64,000 nt of DNA from the NCBI RefSeq assembly GCF_900166965.1, contig NZ_FUZI01000001.1, forward strand, positions 682,001 to 746,000, in the 5' to 3' direction. A program made the translations under genes and the position numbers. Below the pieces are notes generated by a model that searched no databases, was not told the DNA's origin, and saw nothing but the letters and a program-made list of their open reading frames with translations. This document shows positions 1 through 8,856 of this stretch, in pieces. How positions within the stretch are numbered: the stretch's first letter is position 1; every line of letters begins with the position of its first letter. This DNA comes from Photobacterium piscicola. Its GTDB lineage: Bacteria; Pseudomonadota; Gammaproteobacteria; Enterobacterales; Vibrionaceae.

Positions 1-43
1 GTAAAGTGAAACAATGTCACTGTTTATCCTCACTGAATACAAA

Positions 44-1243
44 TTAACCTGGATGACCATCAACACGTGTTTTGGTTAATACTGGATAATAAACGATCGT
101 AAAAATAGTAAAGGCAATCACCCATAAAACAGCTGAAATAACATACGCATCCATAGTCGCTATCGGCATAATCACCACTAATAATGTACGCGCCAATAAT
201 GAACCAAATAAACTTATAAAGGCAATAACCATCCAACGACCAACCTGCAACTTCCTACCAGTATGGCCTAATGAAACACGTGCCATCATTGCCAGTATCA
301 TCGCACCAATGCCACCAATAGCAATAATATGAATGCCTATTGTTGGATTCATATTATGGTTAATATAACTTCCACCAAGCCATGCTAAACCAATGATCAT
401 TGATAAGTAAGCCCCATGTAGCGACCATAATAATGGTACTGTTATTGTTTTATAACTACGCCAGCGGCACATGCGAACTAAATTAGTTACCGCTGCAATA
501 AGATAAGTTGCCGCTAATATAGATGAAGGAACCGTAACCGGGAAAAGTGTGAATATTAATAATATCCAAATAGGTATTAAGGCTGCATATTCCAACATTG
601 ATATACGAGTAATTGTTTCCGTTTGTGTTCCTCGTGAAGTGAAAAATGGAATCACTCGACCACCAACGACAATAACAACCGCAGCAATAATAGTTAACGT
701 TGTTAATGCGATTGCTTTTAAATCATAAGGAATAACTTTGAGCACCATTAAATGGTATTTGACGTTGAGTAACGTAAACATAATAAGAACAGGGACAAAG
801 AACACGTTACGCCATTGCTTAACCTTGAAGATAGGTTTTGCTAAAAAAATTGTAGCTACAATAATCCAAGCACAATCAATAACCATCCATAAATAGCTTG
901 GTGTTGCAAACATAAGCCCTAAACGCGCAATAAGCCATAATCCAAATAAACAGGCCAGCTTTGTTCCTTTAACACCAGTCTGCCCTGTCCATGTCTGTAC
1001 TGCTGTGAGTAAGAAGCCAACAATAACCGCACCTGCAAATCCAAACAGCATTTCATGGCTATGCCACCATAGCGGGTTACCATACATAAATTGACTAATA
1101 TGCGTATTACCAGCCCATAACAATCCCCACAATGCGATTGAAATAACGGCATAAACAGCTGCACCGATAAAAAATGGACGAAATGCGAGCCTAAATAAAG
1201 GGGGGATTTTTTCTTCTTTTGCTCGATCGATAATTTGCATCAT
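44..1243 (-). CDS. nnrS: NnrS family haem/copper membrane protein
   Basis: A 399-residue protein with about twelve hydrophobic segments and the NnrS-family N-terminus (LFRLAFRPFF, then HSHEMLFGF with its conserved histidines). NnrS proteins are haem- and copper-containing inner-membrane proteins that lessen nitric oxide and nitrosative stress; their exact reaction is unsettled. Two adjacent ATGs (1243 and 1240) follow a GAGG ribosome site; either may be the start. The gene stands alone, and an NsrR-like operator overlaps its probable -10 element, which fits a nitric-oxide response. The family call is firm; the role comes from family knowledge. Confidence 0.92.
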   Translation of the reverse strand: MMQIIDRAKEEKIPPLFRLAFRPFFIGAAVYAVISIALWGLLWAGNTHISQFMYGNPLWWHSHEMLFGFAGAVIVGFLLTAVQTWTGQTGVKGTKLACLFGLWLIARLGLMFATPSYLWMVIDCAWIIVATIFLAKPIFKVKQWRNVFFVPVLIMFTLLNVKYHLMVLKVIPYDLKAIALTTLTIIAAVVIVVGGRVIPFFTSRGTQTETITRISMLEYAALIPIWILLIFTLFPVTVPSSILAATYLIAAVTNLVRMCRWRSYKTITVPLLWSLHGAYLSMIIGLAWLGGSYINHNMNPTIGIHIIAIGGIGAMILAMMARVSLGHTGRKLQVGRWMVIAFISLFGSLLARTLLVVIMPIATMDAYVISAVLWVIAFTIFTIVYYPVLTKTRVDGHPG

Positions 1244-1257
1244 ACTACCTCACTATA

Positions 1258-1280
1258 AACATGCATAAATTATACATGTT
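1258..1280 (-). promoter_or_regulatory. Probable NsrR operator over the nnrS -10 element
   Basis: AACATGCATAA, one base, then TTATACATGTT form an 11-1-11 inverted repeat. The NsrR consensus half-site is AAGATGYATTT in the same 11-1-11 arrangement, and each arm here agrees at eight of eleven positions, including ATGYAT. The symmetry extends outward to 1253-1285. On the minus strand a perfect TATAAT (1269-1274) lies inside the site, so a bound repressor would block the promoter. The start codon is 15 bases downstream. NsrR is the nitric-oxide-sensing Fe-S repressor that classically controls nnrS; binding here is inferred. Confidence 0.6.
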
Positions 1281-1340
1281 TATAGTGCTATTTCTATACT
1301 TTCTCGAATTAGTTTTATTTATATGAAATTAAAGTAAAAA

Positions 1341-1372
1341 AAATGGCTACCACATTACTGTAGTAGCCATTT
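1341..1372 (-). terminator. Intrinsic terminator after the vxr locus
   Basis: AAATGGCTAC and GTAGCCATTT are perfect 10-base arms around a 12-base loop, followed on the minus strand by a run of T. It begins three bases past the stop codon of the DUF2861 gene, so the vxr transcript ends there. Confidence 0.85.
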
Positions 1373-1374
1373 TA

Positions 1375-2271
1375 TTATCCATTATCTTCATCATCATCGC
1401 CAACATAGTCAACAGGGCGAGTGATTCGTTGAATGTCGAGGATCGAAATTTCACCTTGCCAGCGTGTTTTTACAACGCCAACACTGAGCCAATAACGCCC
1501 TTCAGGAAAGTTTAATTTCGGTAACGTTGTCGGCCAATCAGAATCTGATTCTTGACTCCAGATAGCGTGCCATGTTGTATCGTTAAGATCATACAGTTTC
1601 GTGCTTAATGTCGGTGCAGGACAATTACCACTATTCTTATTAATATTATCAATACGCCATGTTTTACTGTCTTTCCAACTGATCTCTTGTTTATCTGCTG
1701 GTGTGGTTAAAACAATCCATCCAACCCAAGCCGGTTTATTCACCGCTGTAATTGAGAGTTTATATAACCCCGCAGATACGGGTTCATCTAGCCGTTGTGA
1801 TTCAACAGAAAAATAGCCACCATCATCAATAAATGGTGCACCTCGTAATAACGGTTTATTGGGCCATTTAGTCAGACTAATATTGGTGATATCACTACGT
1901 GTAAGACCAACAACAGATATCTTCAGCAGTTGCTGATTAAGATTTTGCTCTGCTTGGCGTTCAATCGATAACTTAGGAAGCCATGTCGGTAAAACTTTAC
2001 GTTCAAGACTATGGCCACAGTCTTCACTAATGGCTAAATTAAGTAATTGATCAAGATTATTGGCTTCAACACTATTAGGCGATTGTTGCCATGCTTGAAT
2101 GATGGTTTGAAAAACAGCCGCGGTATCATCTTCAAGTAATTCTTTATGCGCCATCGTATAAAGATCTTTTGAAATGAACCAATCAGATGCAGCAAATGCA
2201 CTCGATGAAAACAACGTCGAGTGCACTAACAATAACCCCATAAACCAGCGTTTTGGCTTATTTATTCTCAT
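1375..2271 (-). CDS. vxrC: DUF2861 family secreted protein (VxrC-like)
   Basis: A 298-residue protein with an N-terminal signal peptide (hydrophobic stretch ending near SAFA, residue 27) and no further membrane segment, so it is probably periplasmic. The sequence matches DUF2861, the family of VxrC in Vibrio cholerae, where it follows the vxrAB two-component genes. The same order occurs here, 19 bases after the response regulator. Its molecular role is not known. It ends in an acidic tail and is followed at once by a terminator, so no vxrD or vxrE equivalent shares the transcript. Confidence 0.82.
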   Translation of the reverse strand: MRINKPKRWFMGLLLVHSTLFSSSAFAASDWFISKDLYTMAHKELLEDDTAAVFQTIIQAWQQSPNSVEANNLDQLLNLAISEDCGHSLERKVLPTWLPKLSIERQAEQNLNQQLLKISVVGLTRSDITNISLTKWPNKPLLRGAPFIDDGGYFSVESQRLDEPVSAGLYKLSITAVNKPAWVGWIVLTTPADKQEISWKDSKTWRIDNINKNSGNCPAPTLSTKLYDLNDTTWHAIWSQESDSDWPTTLPKLNFPEGRYWLSVGVVKTRWQGEISILDIQRITRPVDYVGDDDEDNG

Positions 2272-2290
2272 GGAACGCGGTACCTAAACC

Positions 2291-2950
2291 TTATGGTTTC
2301 ATTCGGTATCCAACACCACGTAATGTTTCAATCTCGATATCTGGCAATTTTTGACGCAATTGCAAAATATGAGTATCAACAGTACGGGTTGTTGGGTAAT
2401 GATTGTAGCCCCACACTTGATCTAATAGTTCATCACGAGTAAATACACGACCTGCATTTTTAGCTAGGAACACTAATAGTTCAAATTCGGTACGCGTTAA
2501 TGTCACACTCTCATCACCGTGAAATACTTCACGACTTTCTTGGTTAATACGAATATTACCAACAGAGATGATATTAATGGCAGCCATATCGCCATCTTCA
2601 CCACGTAGATGCACACGCACTCGTGCTAAGAGCTCTTCTTCAGCAAAAGGCTTGGTTAAATAATCTTTTGCACCTGAATCTAACCCGATCACTTTATCAT
2701 TGATAGAAACCATTGCTGTTAATAGAATAACAGGAACATATTTCTTCTTTAACCAACCTGATAAGTAGTCAAGCGAATCACCTTCTGGTAATTGACGATC
2801 AAGTACAACAAGATCTGCATCACGCCATAATGCATCAACTTTAGTGGCACAATCAGCATATAAGCAATTGTATCCAGCTTGCTTTAAGCAATCGAGTAAA
2901 CCATCAGCAAGGTTCCGGTCATCTTCAACCAGCAGCAGAGTTTGATTCAC
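2291..2950 (-). CDS. vxrB: OmpR-family response regulator VxrB/WigR
   Basis: A response regulator with a receiver domain (acidic pair EDD near residue 10, phospho-acceptor in LVVLDRQLP, lysine in LTKPF) and a C-terminal OmpR/PhoB winged helix (TRTEFELLVFL, then RTVDTHILQLRQKL). I chose the GTG at 2950 because GGAG lies seven bases upstream; an ATG at 2986 lies deeper in the kinase gene and has no ribosome site. With this start the gene overlaps the kinase by 26 bases, which suggests coupled translation. In Vibrio the VxrAB (WigKR) pair answers cell-wall damage and controls wall synthesis, type VI secretion and biofilm genes. Confidence 0.88.
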   Translation of the reverse strand: MNQTLLLVEDDRNLADGLLDCLKQAGYNCLYADCATKVDALWRDADLVVLDRQLPEGDSLDYLSGWLKKKYVPVILLTAMVSINDKVIGLDSGAKDYLTKPFAEEELLARVRVHLRGEDGDMAAINIISVGNIRINQESREVFHGDESVTLTRTEFELLVFLAKNAGRVFTRDELLDQVWGYNHYPTTRTVDTHILQLRQKLPDIEIETLRGVGYRMKP

Positions 2951-4364
2951 ACGGAATCTCCAAAATAAACGTTGTAGGTGGACCAATAAGTTTCATTCGC
3001 CCCCCCATTCTATTAATCATCGATTCAACAATTGTTAAACCCAGACCTAAGCCTTGAGAACTAACAAATGGTTTTCTTAAACGGGACCAATCTTTTGCAC
3101 TTAGTTGCCCTTCATCTTGAACAACTAATTTCAAAGTCCCATTTTTATACGATGACGATAAGCTAACAGGCACTACGCCATATTTATGAGCATTGGATAG
3201 TAGGTTATCAAGACAGGTTCCTAGCCAATAAATATTAACAAGGACACTTCTATCTTCTTCTAATTTTAGTATAACGTCATATTTTTCAGCAATATAACCT
3301 AACCATTCATTTAATGACTCTACGTTTTGAACACTTAACTGTTGTTGGTTTGCTTGAAGGTAATCTTTACTCGCTTCTGCCAATTGACGGAGTCGACGAG
3401 AATCTTCAGTTAAACGGCGGAATTCGTCATATAACCCTTCAGGCAATTCGTCAAAATGACGTCTAAAACCTTCAACTGTCATTGCTAAACTTGCAATAGG
3501 TGTTCGTAATTCATGCGTTAATATTTGTAATACTAACATACGCTCTTCCATCGTTCGACGACGGATGCGGAATCGATAAATTACCCAACTCAATAGCAAA
3601 CCAGCATTCATCACAAGTAAACCTATTAATAAATAGTAAGTTACATGTGATTTATTATCTTCTCGCCAACAAATATTGCCATTTTTCGCAAGACAAAAAT
3701 CATTTTCATCTAAACGTTTAAAATGTAATTGATAGCGATTAAGCATTTTCGTCCATGTTACTTGGCCAAAAACACGGTATTCATTATCATTACGAACCCA
3801 AAGTTCGCCATTTGATATAAAAAATTGCGCACCAGAAATAAATGCATGGATCTCATCATTATTCATTCGCTGCAATCGGCCTAAAATCGTTGTTGCCGCT
3901 GCAATTGGGCGTTCTTTTATATGCAAATACTTACTGTATTTTATCGCCATATCCGGATGTTTTTGAATATAACGGTAAGCATAACTACCACCACCGGGGT
4001 GAATGTACCCTGAACGTACAAACCAACTCGACGGTAATTTTGTTTTAAAACAGATAGCACGAGTAAATACGACTGGCTGAGTAACCAATGGTGATAACGG
4101 CCATGGTCCCTTACAATTTAATGAATTATGGTACAACTGACGTAATGCATTCAGTGGATATTCATTCGTTTGCGGTAATAACGTTTCAGGTACTAGTAAG
4201 GGTCCTGGGTATAAGCTCTGAAGTTTACGAAAATCGTATGTTGCTAAAGGCTTATGTTTCAATAGATCAGAACGAACCGCATTTAACCGTTCTGGAAATG
4301 TTTGGGCTTCCGCGAATGATGCAGAAGAAAAAAATAAAGAAAAGACTAACACATACGTTTTCAT
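2925..4364 (-). CDS. vxrA: DUF3404 sensor histidine kinase VxrA/WigK
   Basis: A 479-residue sensor kinase. It has a signal peptide (first 18 residues), a periplasmic DUF3404-type sensor region to about residue 245, one membrane segment (about 246-266), a dimerisation helix with the phospho-acceptor histidine in LTHELRTP, and an ATPase domain with an N box (LDNLLSNAHKYG) and GLGLGLTIVES. DUF3404 is diagnostic of VxrA, also called WigK, the Vibrio cell-wall stress sensor. It is the first gene of vxrABC. I see no strong ribosome site before the ATG. Confidence 0.9.
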   Translation of the reverse strand: MKTYVLVFSLFFSSASFAEAQTFPERLNAVRSDLLKHKPLATYDFRKLQSLYPGPLLVPETLLPQTNEYPLNALRQLYHNSLNCKGPWPLSPLVTQPVVFTRAICFKTKLPSSWFVRSGYIHPGGGSYAYRYIQKHPDMAIKYSKYLHIKERPIAAATTILGRLQRMNNDEIHAFISGAQFFISNGELWVRNDNEYRVFGQVTWTKMLNRYQLHFKRLDENDFCLAKNGNICWREDNKSHVTYYLLIGLLVMNAGLLLSWVIYRFRIRRRTMEERMLVLQILTHELRTPIASLAMTVEGFRRHFDELPEGLYDEFRRLTEDSRRLRQLAEASKDYLQANQQQLSVQNVESLNEWLGYIAEKYDVILKLEEDRSVLVNIYWLGTCLDNLLSNAHKYGVVPVSLSSSYKNGTLKLVVQDEGQLSAKDWSRLRKPFVSSQGLGLGLTIVESMINRMGGRMKLIGPPTTFILEIPCESNSAAG

Positions 4365-4490
4365 GCTTGTAGCTTAACATTGTAGAACCGTGTTTTGTCA
4401 AAAAAATGTCAGAGCAACAATTACTTAAAACACTAGCCTTTGCTTATAACATTTAAATTTAAAATACATTCTATTATTTATTGAAAAAAA

Positions 4491-4516
4491 AAAGCCACTC
4501 AACCCTGAGTGGCTTT
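4491..4516 (-). terminator. Intrinsic terminator after pntB
   Basis: Perfect 11-base arms (AAAGCCACTCA / TGAGTGGCTTT) with a four-base loop and a long T run on the minus strand, 20 bases after the pntB stop. Confidence 0.92.
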
Positions 4517-4535
4517 AATTATAGTACGGATATTT

Positions 4536-5912
4536 TTATAAATGTTCAAGAATAGATAGACATGACGCTTTCGCATCACCAAATAACATTTGGCTATTTT
4601 CTTTAAAGAACAATGGGTTTTGAACGCCCGCATACCCCGTATTCATTGAACGTTTAAATACAATTACATTACTTGCATTCCACACTTCAAGAACAGGCAT
4701 GCCAGCAATTGGACTATTTGGGTCTTCCATTGCCGCAGGGTTTACGGTGTCGTTAGCACCAATAACTAATACCACATCAGTTTTAGGGAAATCGTCATTA
4801 ATTTCATCCATTTCTAATACGATATCATACGGTACTTTTGCTTCAGCCAGTAATACGTTCATGTGACCAGGTAAACGTCCTGCAACAGGGTGAATACCAA
4901 ATCGAACCTCTATACCTTGTGCACGCAGTTTATCAGTGATCTCATGTACAGGGTATTGAGCTTGTGCAACCGCCATACCATATCCAGGAGTGATAATAAC
5001 TGACTTAGCATCTTTTAGTAATTCAGCCACTTCTTCTGCTGTTGTCTCACGGTGTTCACCATATTCTTCATCTGACGCAGGTGCTGCACCATCAGAACCA
5101 AATCCTCCGGCAATAACACTCACAAAAGAGCGGTTCATCGCTTTACACATAATGTAAGAAAGGATGGCGCCCGAAGAACCAACTAATGCACCCGTTACAA
5201 TCAGAAGGTCGTTTGCAAGCATGAAACCGGCTGCCGCTGCTGCCCAACCTGAGTATGAGTTAAGCATTGACACTACCACTGGCATATCTGCACCACCGAT
5301 AGAGGCAACCAAGTGGTAACCAAATGCAAATGCAATCAATGTGACTAGGATCAATGCCACCATTGAGCCTTCAGCTTTCACAAACCACACTAGCAATGCA
5401 GCAGAAACAAGTAATGCTACAAGGTTAAGTTTATGGCGATGTGGCAACTGAAGTGCAGATGATGACACTAAGCCTCGTAACTTAGCAAAAGCGACCAATG
5501 AACCGGTAAAGGTAACTGCACCAATGAATACACCAAGGAATACTTCCACTAAGTGAATATTAAGCAGTGCGCCTTCTAGCGGTTGATGGTGTAAAAAAGT
5601 ATTAAAACCAACCAGTACCGCTGCCATACCAACAAAGCTATGAAGCATTGCAACGAGCTCTGGCATTTCGGTCATTTCTACTTTTTTAGCGTAGAAAATA
5701 CCAATTGCACCACCAATAATCATTGCCAGAATGATCCAAACTGTCGCTTGCGAATCTGGTCCAAAAATAGTGGCTACTAATGCAATCGCCATACCCGCAA
5801 TACCGAAGTAATTACCTTTTCGTGCGGTTTCTTGCTTGGACAGTCCAGCAAGTGACATGATAAACAATACGGCAGCAACAATGTATGCCGCTTGTACGAT
5901 TCCTGCAGACAT
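4536..5912 (-). CDS. pntB: NAD(P) transhydrogenase beta subunit
   Basis: A 458-residue subunit of the proton-translocating transhydrogenase, which uses the proton gradient to reduce NADP with NADH. The first 260 residues hold about nine membrane helices. The rest is the NADP-binding domain III, with [25 protein letters not shown] and [10 protein letters not shown] all conserved. An AAGGAG ribosome site lies six bases before the ATG. It follows pntA by 10 bases and ends at a strong terminator. Length and motifs are normal for the family. Confidence 0.97.
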   Translation of the reverse strand: MSAGIVQAAYIVAAVLFIMSLAGLSKQETARKGNYFGIAGMAIALVATIFGPDSQATVWIILAMIIGGAIGIFYAKKVEMTEMPELVAMLHSFVGMAAVLVGFNTFLHHQPLEGALLNIHLVEVFLGVFIGAVTFTGSLVAFAKLRGLVSSSALQLPHRHKLNLVALLVSAALLVWFVKAEGSMVALILVTLIAFAFGYHLVASIGGADMPVVVSMLNSYSGWAAAAAGFMLANDLLIVTGALVGSSGAILSYIMCKAMNRSFVSVIAGGFGSDGAAPASDEEYGEHRETTAEEVAELLKDAKSVIITPGYGMAVAQAQYPVHEITDKLRAQGIEVRFGIHPVAGRLPGHMNVLLAEAKVPYDIVLEMDEINDDFPKTDVVLVIGANDTVNPAAMEDPNSPIAGMPVLEVWNASNVIVFKRSMNTGYAGVQNPLFFKENSQMLFGDAKASCLSILEHL

Positions 5913-5922
5913 GTATTACTCC

Positions 5923-7476
5923 TTATTTATCTTTACGGAACATTTCTAGCATACGTTTAGTGACGGTAAAGCCACCAAAAATATTGATACTAGCAATGAG
6001 AACAGCAACAAAAGCCAACACGGATACGATTCCGGAGCCTTGTCCTATTTGGAGTAATGCACCTACAATAATGATGCCTGAAATTGCGTTTGTTACTGAC
6101 ATAAGTGGTGTATGTAAAGAGTGGCTAACGTTCCATACAACGTAATAACCAACCACACATGACAATACAAATACAGTGAAGTGAGCAAGGAACTCAGGTG
6201 GCGAGTAATGACCAACCCATGCAAATAATGCAATACCTGCCGCCATCATGCCGTATTTCTTTATCGGTGACATAGGCTCAGCTTTTTTAGGCTGTACTTT
6301 CTCTACCGTTTTCGGTTTTTGCGCAACTGCAGAAACTTTAATTGGTGGCGCAGGCCATGTGACTTCACCCGCTTTAATAACGGTTAAACCACGTAAGACT
6401 TCATCATCAAAGTTAATATCAATCGTACCGTCTTTTTCTTTACACAGTAGTTTTAATAAATTAACTAAGTTAGTACCGTATAGTTGCGACGCTTGTGTCG
6501 GTAAACGGCCAACCATATCGGTGTAACCAATAATTTTAACGCCATTTGCAGTCGTAATAACTTTATCGGCTTCAGTGTAAGCACAGTTGCCCCCATTTGC
6601 TGCCGCTAAATCAACGATCACACTGCCCGACTTCATCGAGTCAACCATTTCTTTAGTGATCAATTTAGGTGCAGGACGACCAGGAATAAGTGCTGTTGTG
6701 ATGATAATATCAACATCTTTCGCTTGCTCTGCATATAAACGCTCAGCCGCTTGGTTGAATTCATCAGACATTTCTTTAGCGTAGCCATCACCCGTCGAAG
6801 TATCTTCTTTAAAATCGACTTCGAGGAATTCTGCGCCCATTGATTCAACTTGCTCTTTCACCTCAGGGCGAACATCAAACGAGCGAACAATAGCACCTAA
6901 ACTTCCTGCAGCACCAATAGCAGCAAGACCAGCAACACCAGCACCAGCAACTAACACTTTTGCAGGAGGCACTTTACCTGCCGCAGTAATTTGTCCTGTA
7001 AAGAAACGGCCAAATTCATGTGCAGCTTCAACGACAGCACGGTAACCTGCGATATTTGCCATTGAGCTTAATGCATCTAAGGCTTGCGCACGTGAAATAC
7101 GTGGCACTGAATCCATCGCCATGACATTAATGTCTTTAGTGGCTAGCTTTTCTAATAATTCAGCGTTTTGCGCCGGCCAAATAAAGCTAACTAGGCTCGC
7201 ACCCTCTTTTATTAAATCAAACTCATCAATGCCTGTAGCTGGATTCACCTGTGGAGCATTCACTTTTAAAATAAGATCAGCTTGCCATACGGCTTCAGTT
7301 GTTGCTAATTCAGCACCAGCAGCTTCAAAAGCGGCATCATCAAAGCTCGCTAATGCACCCGCTCCATGTTCAACAACAACGCTGAACCCCATTTTTAATA
7401 ACTGCTCAACCGTTTTAGGTGTGGCAGCAACTCGCGTTTCATTCGCGAGGACCTCTTTTGGTACACCAATCTGCAT
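5923..7476 (-). CDS. pntA: NAD(P) transhydrogenase alpha subunit
   Basis: A 517-residue subunit, close to the 510 of E. coli PntA. It carries the NAD-binding domain I (MQIGVPKE start, [22 protein letters not shown] dinucleotide fold split by a few residues, [12 protein letters not shown] mobile loop) and four C-terminal membrane helices. I place the start at 7476: AGGGAA precedes it at good spacing and MQIGVPKE is the usual N-terminus, while the open frame runs 32 codons further upstream. It is the first gene of pntAB. Confidence 0.97.
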   Translation of the reverse strand: MQIGVPKEVLANETRVAATPKTVEQLLKMGFSVVVEHGAGALASFDDAAFEAAGAELATTEAVWQADLILKVNAPQVNPATGIDEFDLIKEGASLVSFIWPAQNAELLEKLATKDINVMAMDSVPRISRAQALDALSSMANIAGYRAVVEAAHEFGRFFTGQITAAGKVPPAKVLVAGAGVAGLAAIGAAGSLGAIVRSFDVRPEVKEQVESMGAEFLEVDFKEDTSTGDGYAKEMSDEFNQAAERLYAEQAKDVDIIITTALIPGRPAPKLITKEMVDSMKSGSVIVDLAAANGGNCAYTEADKVITTANGVKIIGYTDMVGRLPTQASQLYGTNLVNLLKLLCKEKDGTIDINFDDEVLRGLTVIKAGEVTWPAPPIKVSAVAQKPKTVEKVQPKKAEPMSPIKKYGMMAAGIALFAWVGHYSPPEFLAHFTVFVLSCVVGYYVVWNVSHSLHTPLMSVTNAISGIIIVGALLQIGQGSGIVSVLAFVAVLIASINIFGGFTVTKRMLEMFRKDK

Positions 7477-7850
7477 TATTATTCCCTGAACATTGGCTAT
7501 AGATAAATATTTTGTATCGAACCTTAAAAGCAATAGCAAGCTTTTTACAGTTAAAAACAAAAAATTCCACAAATTTCATTAATAAATAACATTATTGTCA
7601 TTTTTTCATGAAATATAAGCACCTTTTCATCCATGACAAAGAGGTTAAAAAATATGTATTACATAATGTTAGTCATATTAACTAAGTCAAAAAAACAACT
7701 CAGCAAATATATCTATTAATCTTGCTTTAAACGTATTAAAAACAAAATATATTTAACAAAATAGCAACACTTAGCTACTTATTTTTAGTGCTAAAAATAA
7801 GATACCCAGCAACAAGCACGATTGCAATGAAATATGTTGTATATGTGGAT
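7477..7850. other. Intergenic region between hlyU and pntA
   Basis: AT-rich and without a convincing gene. It must hold the pntA promoter, and the hlyU transcript enters it from the other end. The only clear structure is the inverted repeat at 7778-7801. I could not pick promoter elements with confidence in so AT-rich a sequence. Confidence 0.5.
7778..7801. repeat. CTTATTTTT-type inverted repeat
   Basis: CTTATTTTTAG and CTAAAAATAAG are perfect 11-base arms around TG. It lies about 50 bases past the hlyU stop codon and 300 bases before pntA. It could be an AT-only terminator for hlyU or a protein site. Similar outer halves (CTTATTT / AAATAAG) recur at 42678, 45478 and 45576. Confidence 0.45.
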
Positions 7851-8126
7851 TTATTTAAACATTCGCTCACCCGTTTGATCGATAAACATTTGTGCTTTTT
7901 TTAACATAAATGTTTCAGCATCAACACGTGACGGTAAAATATCAGAACGTATAAAGTAGTGTGTCTGCATTGTGTCATTGATTTGTTTACAAATACGCCC
8001 AGCAATACGAAACTGCCCACCTTCCTTTTGAGGCTCGGGATAAATCAAATAACCATTATATTCAATGGGTTCAATTGTTGTTTCAGTTGTGGTCTTTTTA
8101 CCAAATAACCAAGAAAATAATCCCAT
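7851..8126 (-). CDS. HlyU family small protein
   Basis: A 91-residue protein starting MGLFSWLFGKK, followed by a single small domain with a strand-rich pattern (YNGYLIYPEPQKEGGQFRIAG). This matches the small HlyU family (Pfam HlyU), named as a transcriptional activator in Vibrio; it is distinct from the ArsR-type HlyU of V. vulnificus. No DNA-binding helix is obvious, so the activator label should be treated with care. GAGG lies five bases before the ATG. It is a single gene. Confidence 0.72.
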   Translation of the reverse strand: MGLFSWLFGKKTTTETTIEPIEYNGYLIYPEPQKEGGQFRIAGRICKQINDTMQTHYFIRSDILPSRVDAETFMLKKAQMFIDQTGERMFK

Positions 8127-8431
8127 TACTACCTCATGTTAATTTATCAATCGTCGCTTTATTAATCTAAGGCTATGTTTTATCCATGATACCTCTAGCC
8201 TCAAACACACTAACTTCTATTTTTACTTATCAATATAAACTATTTTTATATCATAAAATCAATACTATATGCTTTTATCTTTATCGAACATTAGTTTCTA
8301 AATCAAGATAGTATGACACCATTATTACAGGCACAAAAAAACCAGCACATTAGCTGGTTTCTTATTTTCTCTATTCGTAAGCAAAGCAATCAAACTGCTT
8401 ACCTACTTATACCATTAACCATAAAAAGTAA
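8127..8431. other. Intergenic region, terminator only
   Basis: AT-rich spacer between the hlyU-like gene and the DUF1127-like gene. It contains the terminator at 8339-8360 and otherwise nothing I can support; the hlyU promoter must lie in its left half. Confidence 0.5.
8339..8360 (-). terminator. Intrinsic terminator after the DUF1127-like gene
   Basis: AAACCAGC / GCTGGTTT arms with a six-base loop and a T run on the minus strand, about 70 bases past the stop codon. Confidence 0.8.
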
Positions 8432-8626
8432 TTAACGGTAAAGACCAATATCTTTTTGAATATGTAATGGTAAATCAGAAACATTACGTAATGTTGGCGT
8501 TGAAACTGAACGGCTAAATAGAATATCACGAGCGTGGACTAGTAGGCCTTTCAACGTCAATGAATACGTTTTTTGATCATTCATTACTGCTGTTGGAATA
8601 GAATCGAAATCAAATACCTGTGCCAT
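8432..8626 (-). CDS. DUF1127-like small protein
   Basis: A 64-residue protein whose C-terminal third (LPLHIQKDIGLYR) matches the end of DUF1127 proteins, where a short helix is followed by DIGL. Some members of that family bind RNA or affect phosphate and carbon regulation, but nothing specific can be said here. The N-terminal half is not recognised. A GAGG-like site precedes the ATG, and a terminator follows. Single gene. Confidence 0.6.
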   Translation of the reverse strand: MAQVFDFDSIPTAVMNDQKTYSLTLKGLLVHARDILFSRSVSTPTLRNVSDLPLHIQKDIGLYR

Positions 8627-8856
8627 ACTGCCTCTTCGGATTAGCCGTTATCAATGGGATTGGCAGCATAATAACGTAATGCTAAAGCGCTTTAACAATG
8701 ACATTATTTAGCAATTAGGATTAGATAATCTAATCTAAAATACTAAAAACAAATAGATACCACCAGCACAGAATATCTCACTAAAAAAGCTAAAACACGC
8801 CATATTAACAGTGATTAATGCGGTTTTTTAACTCATAAAATAATAACTAATAAGGG

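Noticed and set aside
3842-4372. Two plus-strand open frames opposite the sensor kinase
   Set aside because: The kinase reads through with conserved motifs on the other strand; these show no domain or ribosome site.
7121-7489. A 122-codon plus-strand frame opposite pntA
   Set aside because: It is the complement of strongly conserved pntA codons; its length follows from pntA codon usage.
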